Origin: Saprospiraceae bacterium
GTDB lineage: Bacteria; Bacteroidota; Bacteroidia; Chitinophagales; Saprospiraceae
Assembly (NCBI GenBank): GCA_017995875.1
Contig: JAGOIB010000086.1
Span: 1 to 8,493, forward strand
Direction of reading: 5' to 3'
DNA length: 8,493 nt
Part shown: positions 1-6,186 of the stretch, one piece after another
Position numbering within the stretch: the stretch's first letter is position 1
How the letters are laid out: each line of letters opens with the position of its first letter
Made by a program: the position numbers and the translations under genes
The notes under the pieces: model-generated
What the model saw: only the letters and a program-made list of their open reading frames with translations
What the model was told of the DNA's origin: nothing
The model's database searches: none

Positions 1-11
1 TGATGCCGCCC

Positions 12-33
12 TTTTTTCTCACCCCTGAAAAAA
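12..33 (-). terminator. Possible AT-rich hairpin after the protease gene
   Basis: A 7-bp inverted repeat (TTTTTTC at 12-18, GAAAAAA at 27-33) with an 8-nt loop lies 8 bp past the protease stop codon. The stem is almost all A:T, and the T-run is part of the stem rather than a separate tail, so it is a poor match to a classic intrinsic terminator. Its position just after the stop is the main support. Confidence 0.3.
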
Positions 34-41
34 ATTGTTCT

Positions 42-2738
42 TTACATCTTTGTAAACTTCACCTGGTACCATTCACCCCCGGATTGAATCCAGAGGAAGT
101 ACATCCCTGGTGAAAGTGCTTGTGTATAGATTTGTTTATCTGAAGCAGCTTGATCACCCACCTCGATTTGTTTGCCATCAAGGGACATGACCCGAACGGA
201 TTGGATATCGCCATTGAAGGAGATATTCAATACCTCGCTGACCGGATTAGGATACACCATCAATGGCTGTCCTGCATCAAGTCCGACATCAGACGTTTGT
301 TCTTTAGGCAGCTCCAGAACCTCTCTGATTTTAATTCCGGGTTCTATCAAACCTGATCCACCTATTTTGGTCACAGTGACCTGGTCGATGTAAACCTGAT
401 CTGAATCATCACTGGCATCGCTTTGCAAGCGGAACCTGCAGGCACTGTTCGGCACAAAGTTTGGAACCGCAAGCGTAACCACATAGAATTGATTATTGTT
501 GAAATGTGTTCCCCGGATCAACTGTCCGATGGTTACATAAGCACCGGAACCTACTTTGTATTGAATCCAGAAATCTTCTCCTACCTCAACACCTATTGCT
601 TTGAAATAAAACTGAATCTCGGCACCAGTCGCATTTGAAAGGTTTAATGCAGGTGATGTCATTGATGACTGGGCACCTGAATTGTCCCTTATCTGAATGG
701 AATAAGATCCTTCGTATGAATATGAACTATTGACCCTGGTCGCATCAATGCCTCCATCAACCCAGCTATCCCAGCTGGTTTCGAAATACGATGCAAGTAT
801 AATCGTTTCACCACCTGGTGGTGGAGGTGGACAGGCAACACATGGCCCACCACAATCTATTCCGGTTTCACCTTGATTCTGTATTCCATCATTACACGTA
901 GGACAGGCAGCACATGGCCCACCGCAATCTACCCCTGTCTCACCTTGATTTTGTATTCCGTCACTGCAGGTAGCACCTCCGCCACCGCCTCCGCCAACAA
1001 CCACTGTATAATCTTCTACTTCACCATAGGTAAATGATCCACATACCGGCGGATATGCATTGTATTGCATGGATACGCGCATTCGTTTTGAACCAGCTGG
1101 TGTTCCGGCAGGAACAGTAAATGCTACATTGATAGCTGCTGTTCCTGATCCTTGTCCAACCTGTTCACCACTATCATTCCAATCCAGATCACCATTGTAA
1201 TCAATCCATACGCGCCAGTATTCTGCAAATGCTGCACCACCAAATCCAGGTGTAAGGTTTATGGAATAGGCTGCTCCTGCTGTAAGCGTAGTTGAAAGAC
1301 TAACATAATTTCCATAGCCCCCATTATTTCCACTGGTGTTGTTGATAGAACCTAACACCACTTTGTTGATCCACTCATATGAACTATTGGTACCATTGGA
1401 TTCGCAATAGGCCGGTGGAGGAGGTGGTGGTGGGGCCCCACAAGCAGTAAGACAGTTACCCGAAGCATTAACTCTGTTCCGGATCACGTTGCCGGGCTGC
1501 GGTCCGAAGCCAAGACTGAAATTAATACCCACATTGGTGATATGGCAATAACTCATTATCGTTCCTCCCCCTGCAGGAATACCAGGCAATGGACATGATC
1601 CCTCAACTGCTCCTGCACAACCATCAATAGCTGTATTGTTGCCATTCCAGGCACATGCATGTGTATGTTTCGAACCAACCACATGCCCCATCTCATGCGT
1701 GATCACCATGACTGACCAACTGTAGGTTGGGACATTGGAGTATGAGGAGCTTATACTACTAAAACATTTTCTCCAATCCGGGTTAGATGAACATAAATTG
1801 TCCAATACTGCGATACCACCGCTGGCCTGGTAGGATACCAGATGGCCAACGTTGCCATTAAATTCACCCGTATTAGCCTGGAAAGAAGAGAGCATTGCAC
1901 TGGACGTACTTCCTGAATAAGGACTGTTGGTTGTCCATGCATAGATCTCACTGATCATCATATTGACGGTCTCATTGCTGTACAGCACAATCGCCTGATT
2001 GAACAAACCTGTGATATAGTTTGTAGCAGGTGTGCCACCTCCCTTTTGGGTGACGATATCATCATCTATTTCAATATACACGCGTACACAATCTCCTGCA
2101 TCACGACCATCCGGATGAGATTTCAATTCATCTGGTGTGTAGAGAGCACCCTCATCAGTCGTACCGCACGTAAAGCCTGATGGTCTTTCCAGATCATTGT
2201 CATTATATAATATGTGCAGGTTATCCCTGTCATTTTCGATACGACCCAGGACCAGATTGCCATGATCGGTTGTGATGAGCCCCATCACTTCATTGCTGAA
2301 AACTGATAAAGCAACAACAGAAGTCGGATCACCTTCAATCACACCTTTATAGTAAATACCAGGTGTGTAATTGGCCGGAATGCCCGGCTCACTGCTTGTA
2401 AATACATTGAAATCCTCCGTAAAAATCTGGTGGCGAACCAGGTTTAATGTCAGATTCTGACGATCCGCCACCGGCAACTTCATTTGAATGAAGTCATTAT
2501 CTCCGTTGAGCAAATTCTCTATAGCTGCAGGATCCAGTTCAAGTATAGATCCTTTCTTTAGTCCCTCTAGTTGTTGAGAGCGATTCTGTACATCATCCGT
2601 CTTGAATTTGACCAATGATACTTCCTGAAATTGTTTCCCTTGATTAAAGAGCCTGGTCATTTCGGCGGAAACAGCCTTTTGCCCCATGGCCAGGTTGATG
2701 CTTAAAAACACCAATAGTGTTGTTGCAATTCTAATCAT
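42..2738 (-). CDS. Secreted M12B-like zinc metalloprotease with GEVED domain and T9SS sorting tail
   Basis: This 898-residue protein is a predicted extracellular zinc endopeptidase. A signal peptide covers residues 1 to about 19 (cut after AMG), followed by a propeptide-like region to about 210. The catalytic domain carries HEMGHVVGSKH at 348-358: zinc ligands His348, His352 and His358, catalytic Glu349. The metzincin Met-turn follows (TIMSYCH, Met395). Next come a polyproline linker (about 435-442), a GEVED domain (about 452-581, ending GEVEDYTVVV), a polyglycine linker, two Cys-rich repeats (591-638), a jelly-roll/MAM-like module (about 646-793) and a type A T9SS C-terminal domain (about 826-898, with VYPNPVSEVLNISF). 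By family knowledge the tail directs export through the outer membrane and is removed or anchored. The substrate is unknown. The frame is intact. The nearest gene is 409 bp upstream, so it is probably its own transcription unit. The ATG at 2738 is the only start that includes the signal peptide. Confidence 0.93.
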   Translation of the reverse strand: MIRIATTLLVFLSINLAMGQKAVSAEMTRLFNQGKQFQEVSLVKFKTDDVQNRSQQLEGLKKGSILELDPAAIENLLNGDNDFIQMKLPVADRQNLTLNLVRHQIFTEDFNVFTSSEPGIPANYTPGIYYKGVIEGDPTSVVALSVFSNEVMGLITTDHGNLVLGRIENDRDNLHILYNDNDLERPSGFTCGTTDEGALYTPDELKSHPDGRDAGDCVRVYIEIDDDIVTQKGGGTPATNYITGLFNQAIVLYSNETVNMMISEIYAWTTNSPYSGSTSSAMLSSFQANTGEFNGNVGHLVSYQASGGIAVLDNLCSSNPDWRKCFSSISSSYSNVPTYSWSVMVITHEMGHVVGSKHTHACAWNGNNTAIDGCAGAVEGSCPLPGIPAGGGTIMSYCHITNVGINFSLGFGPQPGNVIRNRVNASGNCLTACGAPPPPPPPAYCESNGTNSSYEWINKVVLGSINNTSGNNGGYGNYVSLSTTLTAGAAYSINLTPGFGGAAFAEYWRVWIDYNGDLDWNDSGEQVGQGSGTAAINVAFTVPAGTPAGSKRMRVSMQYNAYPPVCGSFTYGEVEDYTVVVGGGGGGGATCSDGIQNQGETGVDCGGPCAACPTCNDGIQNQGETGIDCGGPCVACPPPPPGGETIILASYFETSWDSWVDGGIDATRVNSSYSYEGSYSIQIRDNSGAQSSMTSPALNLSNATGAEIQFYFKAIGVEVGEDFWIQYKVGSGAYVTIGQLIRGTHFNNNQFYVVTLAVPNFVPNSACRFRLQSDASDDSDQVYIDQVTVTKIGGSGLIEPGIKIREVLELPKEQTSDVGLDAGQPLMVYPNPVSEVLNISFNGDIQSVRVMSLDGKQIEVGDQAASDKQIYTQALSPGMYFLWIQSGGEWYQVKFTKM
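825..968 (-). repeat. Tandem pair of 24-residue Cys-rich repeats inside the protease
   Basis: Residues 591-614 and 615-638 of the protease are two copies of a unit containing DGIQNQGETG followed by a DCGGPC..C cysteine pattern. The unit length is 72 bp. The copies differ at about 10 of 68 aligned bases. Only three differences change an amino acid (Ser/Asn, Val/Ile, Ala/Val), so the duplication is fairly recent or selected at protein level. Units of this type occur as linkers in many secreted Bacteroidota proteins. Here they separate the GEVED domain from the jelly-roll module and probably form disulfide-stabilised spacers. Confidence 0.85.
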
Positions 2739-3147
2739 GATAGCGTGAATATTTTTGATTAAGAAAATGTATTCTCGAAAACCTTCTGTTAAATACCGGA
2801 TAAGCCTTCCGGAGAAGACGTGTCCTTTATTAGTCCGTTTGGGTGGTGAGAAAAATTATTACCAAAAAGATGGGGAGAACCCGAAATCCTAATAGTTGAC
2901 GGTTTAACTCTTATTGGTCCCTAAATATTGAGCCATTTTCTAACACTTCAGAGCTTTTATACTCATTTGCTAAAAAATCAGGGTTTTTATCTATATGCCC
3001 CACCTTCAGGAAACCCGCAATTACCATGAAAAAAGAGAAAATGGAACTGTTCACCCCTTATTAGCAGCCAAATAAAGGTCAAAACAATTGTCACCTTCTT
3101 TAACAAAGGAGATAGGGATATATATATGAAAACAACAATATGAACTC
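2739..3147. other. 409-bp intergenic region between the coiled-coil and protease genes
   Basis: I find no gene here. On the transcribed strand, a weak imperfect hairpin with 5-bp outer arms (AAGGT/ACCTT, 3075-3097) followed by TTTATTT could end the coiled-coil transcript. A second small inverted repeat (CCGGA at 2796-2800, TCCGG at 2808-2812) would fall in the protease leader. The protease promoter should lie in this interval. Several sequences are one base off the Bacteroidota -7 consensus TAnnTTTG, for example TACATTTT about 30 bp before the start codon, but none has a good -33 partner, so I do not mark one. The stretch is AT-rich with several T-runs, as expected for non-coding DNA. Confidence 0.5.
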
Positions 3148-4041
3148 CTACTTAGGCTTCTGGCTTTTCATTTTGTCCAGTTTCTTCTGGACTGCGTCAA
3201 CAACGATTTTCTGATTGGCAATATCTGTCTTTGTCTTTTGCTGCTCTTCAAGGTTAGTCTTGATGTCCATTTCCGCCTTTTTAATTTTAGCGTTAGAGTC
3301 TGTGACAAGTTTATGAAGGCTTTCATTTTCCCGCTGCAATTTCGTTAGATTACTTTCCAGCTTGGACAGTTGTTTTTGCTGCACTTTCAATTCGTCGGGA
3401 TTTTCTTTTGCCGCATCCACTACGGCCTTCTGAGCATCTACATCCGCCTTGGCTGATTCCTGAGTAGAAACATTGACAGGGATATCCGTTGATTCTGCTT
3501 GTTCAATTTTAGCCTTGGCGTCTACGATTGTTTTTTGCAGGCTTTCATTTTGTTTTTCCAGTTTAGCCAGGTTGCTTTCAAACTGGGTGAGTTTTTTCTG
3601 CTGGTTTTCCAAATCAATGGCAACGAGATCTGTCTGCACTTTGTGTGCAAAATTCTCAATAAACTTCACTGCCGTTGTGTAAGCAGTGTCGGTTGATTTC
3701 AAATAATTAGGACCGATTTCAACCCAGACAATAAACTTTGTGCCTCCCACTGCTTCCTCTGCCAGGCTGTAGGCATTGAGCAAGTCACCGGACCCAACAT
3801 TGACGATATGAATTCCTGCGACGACTGATTCCTTAGAGCCTTTCACCTTAGTGACTTTACCATAGGAGGTCATATAATCCTTCCACTCCTGTTCAACAAA
3901 ACCTGGTTCTGCCCCCTGGATGATGGTTGTCAGACAGGGTTGGGCACCTGCCACCATAACACGGGTTTCCTCCTTGACCTGCCCGAAAGCAATCATGCCG
4001 GTCATCAGAAGAAAAAAGAGGAGAAAGCTTATTCTGTTCAT
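3148..4041 (-). CDS. Exported coiled-coil protein of unknown function with duplicated coiled coil
   Basis: This 297-residue protein begins with a clear signal peptide (residues 1 to about 20, ending IAFGQ), so it should be periplasmic or envelope-associated. Residues about 22-145 form a small globular region with alternating strand and helix character (for example VAGIHIVNVGSG and FIVWVEIGP). Residues 146-292 are a highly charged, Lys/Glu/Gln-rich coiled coil made of two related copies of about 73 residues. The C-terminus is basic (KSQKPK). The layout resembles uncharacterised Bacteroidota exported proteins with a short globular head and a coiled-coil tail. These are sometimes mislabelled as DNA repair ATPases because of the coil, but I see no Walker motif. 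It is separated from the upstream operon by a terminator, and the next gene lies 409 bp downstream, so it is probably monocistronic. No function can be assigned. Confidence 0.85.
   Translation of the reverse strand: MNRISFLLFFLLMTGMIAFGQVKEETRVMVAGAQPCLTTIIQGAEPGFVEQEWKDYMTSYGKVTKVKGSKESVVAGIHIVNVGSGDLLNAYSLAEEAVGGTKFIVWVEIGPNYLKSTDTAYTTAVKFIENFAHKVQTDLVAIDLENQQKKLTQFESNLAKLEKQNESLQKTIVDAKAKIEQAESTDIPVNVSTQESAKADVDAQKAVVDAAKENPDELKVQQKQLSKLESNLTKLQRENESLHKLVTDSNAKIKKAEMDIKTNLEEQQKTKTDIANQKIVVDAVQKKLDKMKSQKPK
3166..3603 (-). repeat. Two-copy tandem duplication forming the coiled coil
   Basis: Residues 147-219 (bases 3385-3603) and 221-292 (bases 3166-3381) align almost end to end at a 74-residue offset. 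QQKKLTQFESNLAKLEKQNE matches QQKQLSKLESNLTKLQRENE, and DAQKAVVDAAK matches ANQKIVVDAVQ. At DNA level an exact 13-bp block, AGGCTTTCATTTT, recurs at 3317-3329 and 3539-3551, 222 bp apart, which is 74 codons. The copies have diverged, so the duplication is old but both have kept the heptad-like pattern. Confidence 0.85.
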
Positions 4042-4069
4042 AATTATTGGTCTTTAAAAAATCACCGGG

Positions 4070-4106
4070 CAAAATGTAACAGACATCCCATCCGTATCTG
4101 CCCAAA
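4070..4106 (-). promoter_or_regulatory. Candidate promoter of the coiled-coil gene
   Basis: Reading the minus strand, TACATTTTG (4070-4078) is close to the Bacteroidota -7 element TAnnTTTG and lies 28 nt before the start codon. A TTTG (4103-4106) lies upstream, but the 24-nt spacing is longer than usual for a -33 element. The location after the preceding terminator fits a promoter. The sequence match alone is weak. Confidence 0.3.
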
Positions 4107-4141
4107 ATGCAGGTTTCAAATTACTAAGATTTTTGGAATGG

Positions 4142-4183
4142 ATTTAAAATATACCACAGGTCCCCATAACGGAAACACTGTGG
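4142..4183 (-). terminator. Intrinsic terminator of the cytochrome-YceI-DUF5777 operon
   Basis: On the minus-strand transcript, CCACAG, a bulged U, then GTTTCC pairs with GGGGAC CTGTGG around a GTTAT loop. This is a 12-bp stem with one bulge and two G:U pairs (4154-4183), followed by TATATTTTAAAT (4142-4153). The stem starts 28 bp after the DUF5777 stop codon. The two G:U pairs become C:A mismatches on the opposite strand, so the fold is specific to this direction of transcription, as expected for a terminator. Confidence 0.65.
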
Positions 4184-4210
4184 CACAAGGTGTGGTAAAA
4201 CCGGAAATAC

Positions 4211-5113
4211 TTATTCTTTGGGTTGCTTGATGGTAAAGACTCTCGAAATATTGAATCCAAAATGGACACCACCGTCAGCCCATTTTCCAACGGTTTCTGT
4301 AATAAATCCCTTTTCGATCATCGACGTACTATTGGTGAAATGAAGCTGGAACACGTGCCCTCCGGTTTCGATATCAAATCCGATCGAAAGCGAATTCCGG
4401 AAACCATCTGCCAATTGATTAGGAAAAACATAGATGTATTCTCCATTGATGGAAAGACGTTTATTGAGTTTCACACGGCCTGCAAACCCGAGGGCAAATA
4501 CATTATTCTTTTCCTCATAGGTAGCTACGAGATTTCGGTGCACGAGGGAGGGAGAGAGTTGCAAACTAATGGCATTACTGAATTTGCGTCCAATAATGAG
4601 TTGGGTCGTATAATACAACCTTGAGCTAAACAGGTTGTCACGATTGGGATCCTCCCATTTGAGGGTTGTGATGGCCATAGTTCCGAGGAGGGCAACTGTT
4701 ACCGGCATATTTTTTAATCCTGTACTCTGGCGCAGGAGTTTGTATTTAATAAAACCGTCGTAGGTCTTTTGATAACTGCTGCGACCGAACCCAATGGTTA
4801 GCCTGTCGGTGATGCCATAATCGGCACCAATGCGAATGGAGGCCTGGTCGAGACCGAAAAGTTCGTAAATACCCCCATTGATAAATCCAAAACGGTGGGA
4901 AATTTTAATATCCAGAATGCCTGCTGAAGTGCTTTCGAGTGAATGGAGATTGATCACCCGATTAGCTTTAAAACTGGCTGCCGCATACTCGGTAGTCTCC
5001 TCTCTTCCAAGTAATGAAAGCAAATTTTGCTCTTCCTGAGCAATCACTTGCTCAAAAACGGCAGCCATTATCATAACAAAGCCAAAACAGTAAATTCTTT
5101 TCAGTGTATTCAT
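4211..5113 (-). CDS. DUF5777-type beta-barrel outer membrane protein
   Basis: This 300-residue protein has a signal peptide (residues 1 to about 25, ending QVIAQ). The rest is rich in alternating hydrophobic and polar strands with Gly and aromatic residues (GADYGITDRLTIGFG, LSINGEYIYVF, GVHFGFNISRVFTI), typical of an outer-membrane barrel of roughly 10-14 strands. The segment GGHVFQLHFTNS (251-262) and the overall layout match what I know of the DUF5777 family. It has no proven biochemical role, and members are often found beside YceI and cytochrome c genes in Bacteroidota. It is the last gene of a three-gene operon: its ATG begins one base after the YceI stop, and a terminator follows its own stop. 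It may be the outer-membrane partner of the two exported proteins encoded upstream. That is inferred from context only. Confidence 0.85.
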   Translation of the reverse strand: MNTLKRIYCFGFVMIMAAVFEQVIAQEEQNLLSLLGREETTEYAAASFKANRVINLHSLESTSAGILDIKISHRFGFINGGIYELFGLDQASIRIGADYGITDRLTIGFGRSSYQKTYDGFIKYKLLRQSTGLKNMPVTVALLGTMAITTLKWEDPNRDNLFSSRLYYTTQLIIGRKFSNAISLQLSPSLVHRNLVATYEEKNNVFALGFAGRVKLNKRLSINGEYIYVFPNQLADGFRNSLSIGFDIETGGHVFQLHFTNSTSMIEKGFITETVGKWADGGVHFGFNISRVFTIKQPKE

Positions 5114-5114
5114 A

Positions 5115-5672
5115 TTATTTCATCAATAGCAGTTCTGCACTGACCGTTACATGTACTGTCTTTGAAACATTATCCTTTACCACTTTTGGTATCTCGACTT
5201 TAAAATCGGCAATGGTCAAATCAAATGTTGACGTTGCATATATTTTTCCTGCTTTCACACTTATCTGGCCGGAGGTAGTCATCGCTTTTGTTACCCCATG
5301 TAAAGTTAGTTCTCCCTGCACCCGGGCTGTGTAGTTACCATCTTTGCCGAAGTTGATTTCCTTCATATTGAGGATGGTGCCACTAAACAAGCCTTTTGGA
5401 TAAAGGTGGCTTTCCATGTAGTTTTCATTAAAATGGTCCTGCATCAGCGCTTTCTCAAATTGAAACCCTTTGATCAACACTGACAGGTCCATTCGACCTG
5501 TTGCTCCGTCCAGCACAATTAATGCACTGTTGTTGGTGGCTTCTATTTTTTCCATCGGAGCCTCTGATACAAATTGTATCCTGCCTGCTTTCGAATAATA
5601 TTTCTGACCCACCAGCGGATGAAGTAGAAACACCATCATGACAGCCATTACATAAAAGCTCTTCATCATCAT
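5115..5672 (-). CDS. YceI-family periplasmic lipid-binding-like protein
   Basis: This 185-residue protein has a signal peptide (about residues 1-22, ending PLVGQ) followed by one YceI domain. Visible YceI features are the opening strand RIQFVSEAP, the helix segment FEKALMQDHFNENYMES (73-89), the following YPKGLFSGTI, the strand block ARVQGELTLHGVTKAM (117-131), and the final strands ending HVTVSAELLL. YceI proteins fold as a lipocalin-like barrel, and characterised members bind polyisoprenoid molecules. The ligand here is unknown. Length is normal for the family. It is the middle gene of a tight operon: the cytochrome gene's TGA ends one base before this ATG, and the DUF5777 ATG follows its own stop by one base. 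Three successive ATG codons open the frame. The first is used here, but any would keep the signal peptide. Confidence 0.92.
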   Translation of the reverse strand: MMMKSFYVMAVMMVFLLHPLVGQKYYSKAGRIQFVSEAPMEKIEATNNSALIVLDGATGRMDLSVLIKGFQFEKALMQDHFNENYMESHLYPKGLFSGTILNMKEINFGKDGNYTARVQGELTLHGVTKAMTTSGQISVKAGKIYATSTFDLTIADFKVEIPKVVKDNVSKTVHVTVSAELLLMK

Positions 5673-5673
5673 G

Positions 5674-6042
5674 TCAATTATCCTGGGCCCCTTCAGCTAC
5701 CCATTTCTCTATTTTCAAAATATTACATTCAGATAAAGCAGGTGCATCCTGTGGCATAGCCGAAAAACCAGATTGGTGTCGTATCGCCCCTATCAATCGT
5801 TCATCATCTACCTTGGCTTTCAGATTAGCGTATCCTTCAAGAGGTATGCCACTGGAAGGATCTGTTGCATTATGGCATGCATAGCAGTTTTGTGCGATGA
5901 TGGGTTCCACTGTCAAACTATACGTTACATTGACCGTATCACAAACATCAGGTGGATACAACTCTTCCTCAACATTGGAAACACATGATGACCATGTCAT
6001 CATCAGGGATAAGCTGCTAAAAAAGAGGAGAAATCTATTCAT
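5674..6042 (-). CDS. Single-haem c-type cytochrome lipoprotein
   Basis: This small exported protein has one haem-attachment motif, CYACH (bases 5872-5886), and a probable distal ligand Met in FSAMPQ. It ends with the ILKIEKWVAEGA helix typical of small cytochrome c-like domains in Bacteroidota. I chose the ATG at 6042 (122 residues) because it opens directly into a signal sequence (MNRFLLFFSS) with a Cys preceded by TWSS. An in-frame ATG at 6066 would add eight residues before it and give a poorer signal. The Trp at -3 of the lipobox is unusual. The Glu triplet shortly after the Cys (SNVEEE) resembles the acidic export signal known for surface lipoproteins of this phylum. It is the first gene of the operon with YceI and DUF5777. 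The likely role is electron transfer or redox sensing at the envelope. Partners are unknown. Confidence 0.85.
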   Translation of the reverse strand: MNRFLLFFSSLSLMMTWSSCVSNVEEELYPPDVCDTVNVTYSLTVEPIIAQNCYACHNATDPSSGIPLEGYANLKAKVDDERLIGAIRHQSGFSAMPQDAPALSECNILKIEKWVAEGAQDN

Positions 6043-6120
6043 ACTAAATAAACCAGCTTTAAACATGTCATTAAAAAACGCTCGAATACCTAAAACTAAA
6101 CGTCAGAATCAATAGCTACC

Positions 6121-6151
6121 CAAATAATATACCCAATGGGAACGGAGGCAA
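6121..6151 (-). promoter_or_regulatory. Candidate promoter of the cytochrome operon
   Basis: On the minus strand, TATATTATTTG (6121-6131) resembles the Bacteroidota -7 element TAnnTTTG with one extra base. A TTG (6149-6151) sits 17-20 bp upstream, near the spacing expected for a -33 element. It lies in the only sizeable gap before the cytochrome gene and would give a leader of roughly 45-70 nt. The match is imperfect. Confidence 0.35.
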
Positions 6152-6177
6152 CCTGAAACGGGAGTATACCAACCTGA
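6149..6177 (-). promoter_or_regulatory. Paired direct repeat, candidate LytTR regulator binding site
   Basis: TCAGGTTG (minus strand) occurs twice without mismatch, at 6170-6177 and 6149-6156, 21 bp start to start (13-bp spacer, two helical turns). LytTR-domain regulators are known to bind paired direct repeats of about 9 bp with a GTT core and this spacing. The core GTT is present, but the flanking bases fit the published consensus only partly. The pair begins 10 bp after the stop of a LytTR regulator gene, and its proximal copy overlaps the putative -33 element of the cytochrome operon, a typical activator position. Confidence 0.45.
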
Positions 6178-6186
6178 TGATATCTG

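Noticed and set aside
1751..1951. 66-codon minus-strand frame inside the protease gene
   Set aside because: It is an alternative-frame shadow within the intact protease catalytic domain, with no independent coding signal.
2796..2812. CCGGA/TCCGG inverted repeat before the protease as a riboswitch or regulator site
   Set aside because: Five base pairs with a seven-base loop is expected by chance. No known riboswitch motif or second copy is present.
3026..3064. Tiny plus-strand frame of 12 codons (MKKEKMELFTPY) in the 409-bp gap
   Set aside because: It is too short to distinguish from chance in AT-rich DNA, with no ribosome-binding or promoter support, and it opposes all neighbours.
3115..3127. 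Alternating TA run (ATATATAT) as a possible origin or unwinding element
   Set aside because: It is only a few TA steps, with no DnaA-box cluster or replication gene nearby.
3893..4105. 70-codon minus-strand frame overlapping the start of the coiled-coil gene
   Set aside because: It runs in another frame across the signal peptide of the coiled-coil protein. Its product has no signal or domain, and the overlapped gene is clearly the real one.
4223..4624. 133-codon open frame on the plus strand
   Set aside because: It lies entirely antisense to the DUF5777 gene, which has a signal peptide and barrel pattern. The plus-strand product has no recognisable domain or exported-protein features.
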